This document shows positions 9,659-22,072 of a DNA stretch of 64,000 bases, one piece after another (within the stretch, counting starts at the first letter, position 1; each line of letters begins with the position of its first letter). Location of the stretch: NCBI GenBank assembly GCA_027627225.1, contig CM051024.1, forward strand, positions 78,645,004 to 78,709,003. The letters are read 5' to 3'. Made by a program: the position numbers and the translations under genes. Below the pieces are notes generated by a model. The model ran no database searches. It saw only the letters and a list, made by a program, of their open reading frames with translations, and was not told the origin of the DNA. The DNA comes from Congeria kusceri (lineage: Eukaryota > Mollusca > Bivalvia > Myida > Dreissenidae).

Positions 9659-12600
9659 CTATCGCTTAAACTTACTGAATATGAAGCGAATAAATTTGCT
9701 TGTATTCTGTAATAGTGTTAAGGAATTAGATGTTAGGATTGTAATAAGAGTAGCATCATAAAGATCATGTCCTAAGAATTGTTCTCTTTCAAATTTGAAG
9801 AAATCGCAGTTTAGTAGATAGTGATGTTCGGAGCCAACTTGACCAGAGTTACAAAGTCTGCATATTCTTTCCTCAAATGGGGTTCCATCGTATTGACCGG
9901 TTTCAACTGGGAACCAGTGATTTGCAGTTCTAAATTTAAAGAAGTATGTATATTCAGTTTGTGTAATTTTTATAAAGAATTCTTCAAAGGATGGAGTTTG
10001 TTTGAAACTGGTATATATTTGTCCCTTAAGTGTTTGCTGTAGTTGAGTGTGCCATTGGGTTTTGAATTGGGTTAATAATTTGGCTTTGACTAAGTGGTAA
10101 ATATTATTTTGGGTTGTTAGGAATTGGTTATCCCATAAGTTACTTAAGTTTACTGAGGTGAGGATTTCGTTAATTTTGTTGGCCCATTTAAAATTTGAGC
10201 TTGGCAAGTTCATCATGTATTTATAGATTTGGATAGATAATTTCTGATCTTTGCCTATTAAGATTATATTCCAAAATGAGATAATGCGACTTTTGATGTT
10301 AATTGCTATAGGGTATCTGCCAAGTTCACCATATAAAAAAGCCATTGGGGTTGATTTCCGAGCATTCGTAATTTTTCTAAGAAAGTTATTATGGACTTTC
10401 TCCAAGATATCAACATTTTCAAAACCAAAAATTTCTGAGCCATAGATTAAAATTGGTAAAACAGTGTGGTCGAAAAGTTTAAGAATTAAATCAATAGGTA
10501 GCTCTGCATTATTTGCTCTAGTATATAGAAGGTTCATTGCTTTTGTTGCTTGCTCGGCTAAGTGTTTCCGTGCATTGAGGAAAGAACCATTGCTGGAAAG
10601 GGTAATGCCTAGGTAGTGGTAAAGGTCAGTAATTTTTACAGGGTTGTCACCTAATGTGAAATGGAAGTTTTGTAGTTGTCTTGCACCAAATATTACAATA
10701 TTTGTTTTTCTAAGGTTTATTTTTTAAATGCCAGTTATCACAGTATTTATGGAAGATATTTAAACTATTTTGGAAGTCTATTTTTGAATCAGAAAAAATC
10801 ACAGTGTCATCAGCATAAAGTAGAATAAGTAGTTTTAGCCAAAGAGACAAATCCAGGGGATTTGCTAGTTCTATGCCAGTTGAGCCATTGAGGTGCACAT
10901 GTGTTTGAAGGTCATTTAAGAAGATGGAAAAAAGAATTGGAGATAGATATTCGCCTGGTCTTACGCCAATTTCTGATATGAAGGGTTCTGAAATATTGCC
11001 GTTAATAGAGATACTAGATTTTATATTGTTGTACATGTTTTGAATTAAATGTAGAAACTTGCCATTTATATTTTGTTTAATAAGTTTATGCCATAGGCCA
11101 ATTCGCCAAACCTTGTCGAAGGCTTGTGAAAAATCAATGAAGGCGCAGAATAGTTTTTGTTTTCTTTTTTTTCAGTATTTTGATCAATGAATGTAATGTA
11201 AAAATATGGTCAGAGCAAGAGTAGCCTTTCCTAAAGCCAGCTTGATTTTCATCTAAAATATTATTTTCGTTAAGGAATTTGTTTAATCTTTCATTGAGTA
11301 TGGAAGTAAAAAGTTTACCTAGACAACTGAGGATAGCAATTGGTTGGTAGTTATTAGGATCTTTAGGGTCACCTTTATTTATAAATATAGGTGTGATTAT
11401 TCCATTGAACCAGCTTTGTGGAATGAACCCTATTTCCAGTACACAGTTAAATAGTTTATGGTAAACAAGCATAAGTAGATGTTTAGTGGACTTGATATAC
11501 TCATTAAAATATTGTCAAATGGGCTAGGTGTTTTGGAATTTTTAAGCTTTGTGATATATTTTTCTATTTCTTCTTCAGTAATTGGAGTATTAAGCCTGTT
11601 GCTTGTGTCATTTTGTAGATGGGAGTTTGTGTCATTGAAGCGATAGTCATTGATTGTGCTGGTATTAATTTCTTTGAAGTGATCATGAAATTCATCTGAT
11701 GTTGGTCTAGTTTTAACTTTAGTTTTTGGTTTAAGTTTATTTAAAAAGGACCAGGATTTTATTTTATTTTTGTCGGACATGGAACGAAGTTTATTTGACA
11801 TGTTATGTTTGCTGGCATTAATGTGATAGTTTATGGTGCATTTATATTGCTTACTGGCATTGATCATTCTTTGTTTGTTGTCTATAATTTTGTTTTTCGT
11901 GTAGTCATTTTTGGCAGTATGATAATTTTTTCGTGCTTTAGAACATTGAGGACCAAACCATGGTTTATTGTTTTCTGGTCTATTATGATGAAATCGTTTT
12001 TTATTTTCAGGGTATGTGCTGGTGAAAGCTTGATGGAATACTGATTGGAGTTGATCGGCTATGTGCTCAATTATCTGCTGTGATTGTGGGTAAGTGTTCA
12101 TTTGCAAGAGTATTTGGTCTATTATGTAAGTGAGGAATTATGACCATCTGAGAACAGTGAATCTGTTTCAATGATATGAAAATCTGAGAGAAAGTAAAAG
12201 CAATCAGATGAAGCAATTACATAATCAATTGTAGATTTATTTCTGAAAGTTAAGATATCACAATCATTACCTGATCATAGTCTTCCGTTGAGGATAAAAA
12301 TGTTGTTATTTTTGCGTAAATCAATAAGTCGGAATCCATGGGTATTTGTTCGATGGTCTTGAGAAGTACGAATAAGTGGGATAGATAATTGTTCAATGGT
12401 TTTATATTTGTCAAGTTGGCTCTGATATCATCATCGATATCGAAAATGTCATTTAAATGGGGATCTGTAGTTATGAAATCTTTCATGCTTCCAACTCTGC
12501 TTTTGAAATCTCCTGCAAGCATTACATATTTATGTTCATTACATTTTTGAGAGATTTCATTTTCAAAGGCCATAAACTCGTCATCGTTGAAAAATTTGGA

Positions 12601-12966
12601 GATTTCGGGTGGAACATATACAGCTCCTATTATAATATTTTCATCAAGTTTCGCTAATGATTTGCAAATGGATATCCATAGTACATATTCAGAATTTGAT
12701 TGTAGGACTTTAACTGAGGAAGTAAGTTGGTCTTTAACAAATATACCAATGCCACCAGATTTACGCTTATACTCTTGTTCTCTGTGTTTGGCTAAATATT
12801 CATAGTTATTTATTCTAATAATATCGTGTTCATCAGTGTGGGTTTCCGAGATACAAAATATGTCGTAATTACTAATGAGTTCAGTGAATTCTGGGTACTT
12901 GAGTATTTTCTTGAGTCCACTAATGTCTAAAGTTCCTAATTTTATGTTTTTCTCGTTCAGCGAGTG
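9659..12966 (-). pseudogene. LINE ORF2 (APE endonuclease-reverse transcriptase), frameshifted
   Basis: On the minus strand an open frame from about 12966 has the endonuclease start (LGTLDISGLKKILKYPEF, then IFCISETHTDEHD), the GGIGIFVKD segment and AGDFKSRVG near 12510, where the family usually has GDFNA. After a break near 12250 the linker (12107-11430) contains KPWFGPQCSKARKNYH. A frameshift near 11470 leads to RT motifs ITPIFINKGDPKDPNNYQPI and NQAGFRKGYSCSDHIF. A frameshift at the A/T-rich run near 11150-11175 separates this from AFIDFSQAFDKVW. Next come VRPGEYLSPILFSIFLNDL and the catalytic box YADD at about 10820. Another shift near 10722 leads to the C-terminal region ending in CRLCNSGQVGSEHHYLLNC, the CCHC-like motif of CR1/L2-type ORF2. 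APE-EN and RT would nick the target and copy the RNA; here the enzyme is broken. Confidence 0.82.
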
Positions 12967-12972
12967 ATTCGA

Positions 12973-12986
12973 CCCCCCCCCCCCCC
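12973..12986 (-). repeat. Poly(C) run (poly(G) on the LINE strand) at the ORF1/ORF2 junction
   Basis: Fourteen consecutive C on the plus strand lie between the end of the ORF1 region and the first ORF2 codons. Such a run is prone to slippage and to sequencing-length error. Confidence 0.7.
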
Positions 12987-13126
12987 TCTGGCCTAGTGGG
13001 GATGGCTGCTGGCATCTGGAGCCCTGTTCAAATTTGGCGTCTGTGGAGTATTCCGGTTTTGTACAGACTCAGCAGTACGAGAGGTGTCCCATGGACGTTG
13101 TATCCCCTGCACCGAGGACTGTGCGC

Positions 13127-13968
13127 TCAGAGGAGTCCTAAGGGATACCGGCGGATGTTTACGAGTGTTTGCCCTCGAAGGATGAGGGATACGGACTGTA
13201 TTCGCCTAGATATGTGCTCAGCGTTCTGGGCTGGTGTATTAGGAGTGTTGAGCACTGTTGTGTTTCTGGGGATGACAGTGATTGTGTTGACAACAGGAGG
13301 ATTAACGTTTAGGTTCCTGATGTGGGACGGTGGTTCGGAGTGTGCCTGCTTGGATTGGAAGGCTTGTGAGTTAGCAGAGACTCTGTTGCCCTGGAGGATC
13401 GCGTTCCAGTCAGGGAATATGTCGTCGACTACCTTGCCGTCTACAACAATGTTTGCAGGGAAGACTATGGAGACTTTGCTGCGTGGATATCTTTCGCGAA
13501 GTTTCTTGTATTTTGGCCAAAGTGCTTTCCGTGCTTGAGTTGTTTCCTTTGGATAGTCTCTGTTGATGCTAAAATGAGACCCTCTTAGCCGGTTTGCACG
13601 TGAGAGGACATTAACTGTGTTTTGATAGTCCAGAAAGTTCACAATAGTACCTCTGGTGGCACCCTTAGAAAATCTTCCAAGACGGTGTGCTCGCTGGATA
13701 TGAAGACAAGGGGTTAGCTGGAGCTGTTCAGCCAGGAAATGGGCTATGACATTGTGGCAGTTTTCATCTCTCTGTTCGCTGATCCCGCCAAATATGAGAT
13801 TGTTCCTTCAACTCCTTGCCTCAATGTGAATAGATTTGTATTCCAGGAGTTTGATTCGTGAGTTGTGATCAGATAATGACTCTTCAATGGATATAATGTT
13901 TGTATGCATTAGTAAACATTCATCCACTTTGTGTTCAAAATTGTCAACGGACAACTTGACTGAAAAAA
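13127..13968 (-). pseudogene. LINE ORF1 C-terminal part with one nonsense codon
   Basis: On the minus strand a single frame runs from about 13968 to 13127, interrupted only by TGA at 13810-13808. It carries a coiled-coil-like start, then RNNLIFGGI just after the stop, IQRAHRLGR, RGTIVNFLDYQNTVNVL, ANRLRGSHFSINRDYPKE and ALWPKYKKLR. These are the core motifs of the LINE ORF1 nucleic-acid-binding domain. The stop replaces the first Arg of the usual RSRRNN motif, consistent with a CGA to TGA change. The N-terminus is missing at the 5' breakpoint. It is in LINE order with the ORF2 that follows on the same strand. Confidence 0.82.
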
Positions 13969-13970
13969 AT

Positions 13971-15570
13971 TACTTGTTCTATGGTTAAATTACCCATGTC
14001 AGACAGGTACACCTGATATAATTATTCAACAGTTATCCAGTTTTTGTACATATGGGATTACGTTAGGTTGTGTTTATTACAGAAATTACTCTTATATGTT
14101 ACATTAATGACATTGTTACCATTAAACAATATTACTTTGACAAACACTGGTGCTATATAATGCTATCATAATTTGTGAATTACTGCTCTTCTAAAATATT
14201 CCCGTGTCAGTACATTATACCAATTCTCATATATTATGTGCCTGATTAATCAGTAAGATGTAAACAAATGTCTAACTACACCTCTAATTATGTTAAGTGG
14301 CTTCTGCATGTATTACTTAATAATAATTTTATATAAATAAATATGTTTTACATAAAAAATACATAATTGTATCTCATGATTGTAATACTTAATGAAATAT
14401 AAACACATAAATAAATAAATTAATTAATTAATAAACAAATAAAACAAAAAAAATAAGAAAACCGCCTCTACTTGTCAAATATGTGTTTCTACACAATTGT
14501 CATTTTCTACACAATTGTCATTATGTAGATGTAACGTGTCATTTATATATAACTTTATCTCTTTGTGTGTTTTTAAAAAAAAAGTCAACACTTAAATGTA
14601 GTGAATATTTATGCTTCATCTTATATATATATGTGTAAATATTTATAGAAATAATGGTTTTGTGTCTGTTTTTGTTATTGTTTTTTTCTTTTCTTTGCGA
14701 ACAAAATTATTCAATCAATGTGTTATTCTTAGTGCATTGATTAGAAGAGTTAATGAGATACATATACATATAAAAATATCCACATTATATTTAACGTTTT
14801 TTTTTAACATGTATATGATCAGGATTATTCACCTAACATTAATAACAATACATATTTCAAATAATCTTGGAAGTTGTTGCTTTCGTGTTTTCAAGATTTT
14901 TTCAATTATTAAAATTTAAATAACTACAATCATTGACTCCCTCTCCTTTCTCTTTGTGTTAATATAAGATTATGGTATGGGGGAGTTATCCGCATTTTTA
15001 TCCTGTATCTAACTTGAGTAAAATACACAGTTATACAAAGATATATACATTTCATTGAACTATGCAAATAAATACAGAGATGCAGAAAGTAACTGTAATT
15101 TGACCATTGAAATAAAATGTTGAAATTGTAAAACACCCTTATCTGCTAAGATGTTTTATTTTCTAGCAACTATAATTATATTAAAAAATGTTTGGCTAAC
15201 ATTACAAGTGGATATGGTGATGTTAACCTATAACCAGTACCCTAGTTCATTGCACAGTAAATTTAAAACCATTCATTTATATCTAACATTGCACGCGGTA
15301 TGGTTATAAATATTATCTGTTACCAATACCTTTATTCATTGCTTAGTAGAAACCATACATTCATATCTTTACATTTTACCTACTACAAATGATATCCAAA
15401 TAATATTTTCAAACCACTATCTTTGTAACAACCAGTTCGTAGTGCTACTGTCATATGTTTTGTTTATTTTACTTCTTAGTACACACACTGTTTACTGATT
15501 GCTTGTGTTTTCCTATGCACGTATATAGTTAGTAGCTACTAAAGGTTGTTAGTGATGTGTTTATACATTT
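13971..15570. other. Non-coding AT-rich stretch between LINE and DNA transposon
   Basis: No gene supported. It holds A-rich simple sequence near 14398-14460, a repeated 'ctacacaattgtcatt' pair at 14490-14522, and a block near 14176-14260 resembling sequences at 7546 and 23635. The 102-codon frame at 14611 is AT-rich and Ile/Phe-biased, and I regard it as chance. Confidence 0.6.
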
Positions 15571-15681
15571 GCAATTGACCGATCGCTGGGTTTTGATTGA
15601 CAGCTGCATCTGACCAATCAGAGCGCTACAATTTATTCACCGCGGTTAACGTCATTGTTGACAGACACGATCTCCGACATC
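15571..15681 (+). promoter_or_regulatory. Left terminal repeat and likely promoter of the transposase gene
   Basis: It contains the terminal inverted repeat, a CCAAT-type box (gaccaatcag, about 15610-15620) and the motif ATCTCCGACATCTTG just before the 5' UTR. The last part resembles the CCGCCATCTTG (YY1-like) initiator seen in many animal promoters. The opposite end of the element has the same elements in mirror orientation. Promoter function is inferred from position. Confidence 0.45.
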
Positions 15682-17984
15682 TTGTTGTTGTTTTTACGGA
15701 GAACTAGAATTTCAGAAAAAAATGGTGAAACGATGTTGCTGGGGGAAATGTAACACCGATTCAAGGTTATCCAGACAGATTAACGGATGGCATAGTGTTC
15801 ATCCCGTTCCCTAAACCGGCCACTAAGCTCGATGAATGTCAAGAGTGGATACGCCACTGTGGTCGACCGAGGGAGCAGATTAACGAAGAAGTGCTTCGTG
15901 ATCCTTCAAAAATTAAACACGTTTATGTTTGACCGAAGGTAAAGTATTCTGCATTTGATTTTCGTATCAAGTAGTATTTGAATATAATTGTTGTATCTAT
16001 TGATAATTATATTGAGTAAATGTCATGATTATTATTATTTCGGATAGTACTTCACGGACGCTGATCGTACTGACACATAATGTCGCTATAAACAACTATT
16101 TATCGACACTTTCACATATTTTCTATACTCCACCGCAAGTATCAGATGCAGTTTATCACACCTTATCAGCAGGGTGCGAACAACATGTTGTAAAAACATA
16201 TGTATACAGGGGGTGGTACACTTTGTCCTAAAATGGTACACTTAGGCACTGGTACGCGTCGGAAATGGTACGCTTCATCCTGCACCCATATTTTTAATTA
16301 ATATTGGAGGCCCATGTGATATAATTTTAGTAATTCATTTAATCTATAACATCGTGTTACAAGAATGTTTTTCTGAAGTGACACATTGTTACACATTAGT
16401 ATCTGTGTTTTATTATTTTATTAGGAAATAAAACTATTCATAAATTAATAAATCAAATATTATCTTCCAGCATTTCAGGGACGGTAAACCTACAGCGCAG
16501 TTTTCATACCCAGAACATGTACTTGATCACAACAAAAATACCCCTGTTCGCCCACCGCCTAAACGTAGAGGCAATTCTGAACCACCAAAAAGCGTATAAA
16601 ATTTGACACTGGAATGCAAATGTAAGTTAATATTTAAAATATCAGTATACATTGTTAATTAACTTGTTTGTATTGTTATACAGAGTTCTCGGTAATATAT
16701 ATATATGAAGGGATAGCAAAATTAATTATCTGTACTGTCCAGCTGGCCCCATGTCTACACATAAGTAAAATGTAGGCACAAAAGCCCCACATTTACATTG
16801 TAATTGCATAAGGATTTATCGATTACTTCGGATTAGCAGCAAACAGCAATTTAATAAATATACCTGACCACTAATTGGAATTAAGCAAAACTAGGCAAGA
16901 TTTTGCAACCCCTGAGATATATATATGTATTAACATCATTACAATATATAAGAAAAGTACAATCATTGGTTGAAACATTTATTATTAATATTGTTTGTTT
17001 TTATGTTGTTCGGTTGAGATAGTTCCTGTTGTGTTTTTTTGTGTGGTTGTTGTGTTTACATTTACATTTTTGTTATTTTCACAGTTGCCAGTTCCTTTGG
17101 ATACTATCTAGCTAAAAAACAATCAGGTAAACTATTAGATGTACAATGCATTATGCATAGCGTAATTTTGAAGAAAAACATTAAAATATAGCATATAACA
17201 TACAGTAAACATAAATAGATATGTTCTGTGCGGTGTATACTTCACAACTGCATCAATTTCTAAGTAATTCATATGTAGAATGTCTGATTTATTTCACATT
17301 TGAAATGTAAATAATTATCAAACCTGACAGACAAAATACAGATTACATCTCTAACAATACTGGAAAAAAAACAATATAACAAACAGATTATTAATGTATT
17401 TAAATCCAGCATCCAGATTATAATATGTAATATATTTATTTCCTCTAGGGAGGCTGATTATGAGCATGACAGCACCAATTCTGTCACACAGGATGTCAAC
17501 ACGACCACCCACGAAGCAATCGCGAGTACTTCAAGTACTAGTTCATCTAATGCAGATAACAGTATGACAAGTATATACATAAGGCATCAACATAATCTGA
17601 CATGTTTAAAATTCCATTACTCAATTATTTTCAAGAATGCGTGCTTCAGTAGTAAAGGCATTATTGTTTTAAAAGACTTTCATCAATTCACGCTTTGCTA
17701 ATTGAATATGACACTCCTTACACATTAATATGTTCCATATTATGTATTGTTTATGAAATTAGATTACCTAATGGAAACGGAAAAAAACCATGCAGCATTT
17801 GTTACCTGTGTCGACTTTTTAAAGATATTTGTCATTTACATAGTATATCGATATAATTATTTTTTTTGAAGGTATTAAAATTTTTGTAAATCTGTAAACA
17901 AGTCTTTTCATTTTCTTTATTTAAGAAACATATACATCATCGGTACATGTTGTGGTAAATATGCCCCGCATCGATGATGGTGTG

Positions 17985-18420
17985 GTATGTTGGTTTGCAA
18001 ATGTCGGTCAGTCAGTAGGTCCGTCTGTAGGTCGGTCGGTCAGTCAGAAGACCACTTTTGCTTCCGTTCTCTAAGTCAACAGTTTTCATTTGATCTTCAC
18101 CACATTGCATGAAATATATATAGCTTTATTCAGTTTAAAACACACAAGCTTATTTCCGAATGGGTCCTTTTTGGGTTCCTTGCATGATGTTGATTTTGTG
18201 ATTAATCCAAGGTTTGTGGGCATTACATCTAGGCCAAGTACATTAATCAGCCAACATACCTCAGCAATTGTTGAGTTATGGCCCTTGAGTTAGCAGTTTT
18301 CGTTCTCTATAAACAGTTTCATCCAATCTTAACCAATCTTCATGAATGTATTTGGGCATAATATCTCGACCAATTTAAATAAGCAGCTAAATCAGGCCAG
18401 GAACTGTAGTTTCATTGCCC
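17985..18420. repeat. Dispersed bivalve-type repeat with GTCGGTC microsatellite
   Basis: It has a 'gtcggtcagtcagtaggtccg'-like run at 18003-18045 followed by 'cttccgttctctaagtcaac', 'gatcttcaccac' and 'atggcccttgagtt' phrases that I recognise from common molluscan intergenic repeats. It lies in the large transposase intron. Confidence 0.55.
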
Positions 18421-18720
18421 TTTATTATACGCCCACTAACAAAGTTTAAGGGGAGGTAGGGTATATAGAAGTGAGCTTGTCGGTCTCTTGGTGTTTTTGT
18501 TTTCTGGATGATAACTCAAGAAAGGCTTGACATAATATTATTCCTAATGTATTTAATAATTTTTGGTGCACATGTGTAACATCATAGAATACAATACAGG
18601 TCAAGTTAGAATTTGGTTACAAACCACTTAATTTTGACAGAGTTGATATTTTAAAGATTGATTTTAACTTAGAGTTTGCATAACTTTTTTACAAACAGCT
18701 ATTGTTTAAATTCAAATGAA
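18421..18720. repeat. Dispersed repeat beginning 'tatacgcccact'
   Basis: The sequence 'tatacgcccactaacaaag', 'aggggaggtagggtatata' and 'ttctggatgataactcaaga' resembles a widespread bivalve repeat. Identification is from memory; a self-genome search would settle it. Confidence 0.5.
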
Positions 18721-20683
18721 TAGTGAATGTGACCTTAGTGGTTTTAATGTCCTTATTTTTCAATATTGAAAGCAAATGGCTTAAAGTGGTTCACATATGT
18801 ATGTGTCATAACTTTCAGCATGGCATTAATCACATCGGTATCTGGATCAATGACCTGTATGTGTAAGTCTTTTCTTGTGTATGTCACAAGTGACACTCTG
18901 AGGCACCTGAAACTAATAATTTCCCTTGGTCTTGGAAGTAATGTTTATGATTTGTTCTAAGAGTAATTTGATTGTCAATGCTTGTCAAGAAGAAGTCCTT
19001 AATGCCACTGACAGCTTCTGGAATGGTCATATCTCTTGCAGAGTAACGACATTTGACATCCACAGTGACACATTTTCCATCTTTGCAAGCAATGGCATCA
19101 GGACTGGCACCATTAAAAGGAAAATTTGAATTAATCACAAAACCAACATCATGCAAGTGAGCACCTGTTTATTTGATATACATTGCTTTTGCAGTGGTTT
19201 CATTCACTGTGCCATATGAGGTGGCTTTGCTTTCATTTTTGTTTTAGCAAAGGTGTTGTGTAAGAAAGTAGTGTTAATATCTTTCTTTCTTGTCATAAAG
19301 TTACCTAAAACAGAATCAGTTATTCTGGTAGATCTCTGAACATGCCAGTCACTGCATAATGACTGTTTTCGTGTTGATCGCTCGATGCTGTACGCTTCGT
19401 CCCATGTTACTGACACATTTTGCCATTCATGCTTGTTGGTTTGTAGTAGTTCATCGGATTCTTGGGTCAGCCTAACCTGTTTTGGGAGGACGAAATCCCC
19501 ACATCCATGTTCATTCCTTGGTGCATAAAGAGGCTCTATCAGTGGTGCCTTTAAAAAATACAAAATAATGCATGTTTAATATCTTAATTGATTGTACATT
19601 ATTTTCAGCTTGCTCTCCCTTGGACATGCTGGCTCTTAATGCGGAGAATCAGGCGCTGAAACAACAAGTGGCAAAGCTGATCCTCTCAAATGAAGAATTG
19701 CTACGAACTTCGACACAGAATAAAGAGAAGACCAAGAGCAATCCAGAACATGTACACTCATTTAGTATTAAGTCATTGAAAACTACTAAAACAAACAATG
19801 AATGTATGTATTACACAGGATTCAAGCAAGAACAGTTTACTGCTATTTTTAATGTTCTTGCTCCCTCATCAGTTATGCCATTTACTATGTCAAAAAATCT
19901 AAGTTGTGTTAAAACTCTGTCTCCTGAAGATGAGTTGCTAATGGTTCTTATGAAACTTAGGCAGGATTTCGATTTTACACATATTGGGAAGTTATTTAAT
20001 TTGTCATCACAAAATTGTAGCACTATTTTTACAAACTGGAATCAGTATATGTATTCAGGTTTGGCTCAGTGTCTATTTGGCCACATAGAGATGTTATTAT
20101 TGAACATATGCCACAGAGATTTAAAGAAGAGTTTCCAAACACATTAGGTATTATTGATGGAACTGAAATCAAAATACAAAAACCAAGTTCTTTAATACAG
20201 CAAAGTCAGTGCTATTCTGATTACAAATCATCCACTACATTGAAGGGTCTTGTTCGTATAGACCCCAGAGGTTCAATTATTTTTGCATCCATGCTTTTCA
20301 GTGGTGCTACTTCTGATAAAGAAATAGCACACAGTAGTGTTTTTTTAAATTTATTTGAAAGTTTTATTAAAATGGGAAAAATTAAGGAAGGTGATGGAAT
20401 TATAGCAGATAAAGGCTTTCGCATTCATGATGACATTGAGAAACTTGGACTGCAATTAAATATTCCCCCATTTGCTACTTCGGGTGTTCAGATGAAACCG
20501 TCGGATGTTATTCTTACAGAACAAATTGCCAGACACAGAGTTCATGTCAAACGAGCAATTGCAAGAGTAAAGCAGTTCAAGATATTAAGTGGCAAAGTTA
20601 AACTTGGCATTTGTAGCATAATCAATCAGATCTGGTTTTGTTGCTGCTTCTTAACAAACTTTATGCCTTTTTTAATTTCATAG

Positions 20684-22072
20684 AATGTACTCAATGTTAA
20701 ATACAATAATTTCAGCCTTATACATAGTGTGCTTACATTGAGCTTTAATTCAGTCAACCACAAGATTTTATTGACAGTGTGTCTGGTCTTTCAAAAAGCT
20801 GAGTCTTCATTAATTAAAAAAAATGTCTTATAAAATGTGAAGTATGTACAGTGTATGTAAGAGTTTCAATTGGGTGGGAAGGTATTTTTATATACACATG
20901 TCATGTACCATTTGTATTTGTTTTCAAATGCAACATTGTTGTTTACAATATACATGTATGTATAGAAAATATACATTGTCATATTCATGGAAATTAATAT
21001 GATCGTGCTAAGATACAATTACTTACATTCCATGATACTTACATGGTATGAAAGCCCTGACCCAATTACTTGGGTACCATACTGAGTGCTGATGTGCACA
21101 TCTGATTCTTTCCTGTACTCGACCAGGTATGAAGTGGCGACTGTTTTAATTCCTGTAGGGAGGAGATGTCATCGCTTGCCACCTGTATTTTCCTGTAAAA
21201 AATTCACAACTGTGAACATTGTTATTAAGATTATTTAAGGTATGTTGGTTTACTCATAGTAAACAAATGGAATGGTGTATGCATCTGTATGTCTCTGGAC
21301 AATACTGTTAATGAGATTGTTTTAAAGCCATTGATTGTATGTAAAAATACTGAATGTTGTAAATCATTATTTGAAAAAACATTGGATAATGCGTAAATTT
21401 CATCATGTTTGACCGATTAGTTACGAATATTTTTGCTTGTTAAAGAATTATTAACTATTATTATTTGATGAAGGACAAAACATTATGTTAAAATATTTTA
21501 TATATATTTGCATATAAATTCATAAAAAATGCAAATTATGTCAGACATTATGGGTGTCTGACACAATTTTTAGTTTGACTTAAGTTTGTATGGTGAACTC
21601 ATTTTGGTGCACGATATATGCATTAAAAAAAAATTAAAACTGCTTACAGCATTCTCAACATAATTTTTAACAAAGAGCCATCAATATTACATTTATTAGT
21701 ACCAGTATGCTATGTTTTGAGTGTGTAGTATAGATTACAAATAATCATGGGGTATGACAGAGCTTTTAGAGCTTTTAGATATTATCTTGTCAGTAAAATT
21801 ATGAAAACACACACACTAGCTTATTGTCCAAGTGTATTTTATTTGAATTATATGGTTGAAACTATGCAAGAGAAAGCATTCTGAATGTATGTTTTGTTCG
21901 AACAGGTAAACATTACAAAATTGTAAACTATTGCCAACATATATTTAATATATACACTGTTTTTATCACAACATGTTAAATAAAATTAACAGATTATAAA
22001 TGTGTTGTTGGTTTATAACCGTATGCACTTTCAAGTTTAAAATCTTGATAAACCGGTAGAATAGCATTGGAA
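20684..22072. other. Intronic non-coding sequence
   Basis: Apart from nuclease exon 3 (21043-21192) no coding or structural feature is supported here. Confidence 0.5.

Larger units (their letters stand above)
8158..13970 (-). mobile_element. Decayed LINE, minus strand, 5'-truncated
   Basis: Read on the minus strand, the element has an ORF1 remnant (13968-13127), an ORF2 with endonuclease, reverse transcriptase and a C-terminal zinc motif (12966-9659), then about 1.5 kb of non-coding tail. The tail ends in 'cttgggtgaaaataaaagtc' followed by ttctg-type pentamers at 8158-8181. Pentamer or octamer tails are typical of CR1/L2-like LINEs, so I place it there by overall look only. The 5' end breaks near 13970 inside ORF1. 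At least four frameshifts and one nonsense mutation show that the copy is dead. Confidence 0.7.
15722..20683 (+). pseudogene. THAP-domain DDE transposase (broken), at least four exons
   Basis: Exon 1 (15722-15938) starts MVKRCCWGKCNTDSR, a C2CH THAP-type zinc finger. One extra base after codon 15 shifts the frame, and the remainder (IVFIPFPKP, EWIRHCGRP) reads on in another frame, with TGA where the C of the final CxxH is expected. Exon 2 (16471-about 16593) supplies HFRDGKPTAQFSYPEH. Exon 3 (17449-17561) is Ser/Thr-rich. Exon 4 (19609-20683) joins it in phase (A+CT) and carries a coiled coil (LNAENQALKQQVAKLILSNE), a helix-turn-helix (LSPEDELLMVLMKLRQDF) and, after a frameshift near 20075, the DDE_4 core: LGIIDGTEI (first D) and GIIADKGF (second D). 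The third acidic position falls in RVHVKRAIARVKQF, where the family has HVERA, so catalytic Glu is Lys. The product would bind the ends by the THAP finger and cut DNA. Two frameshifts, a stop and the E-to-K change make it dead. Confidence 0.75.

Noticed and set aside
12996..13538. 180-codon plus frame
   Set aside because: Antisense shadow of the LINE ORF1 on the minus strand.
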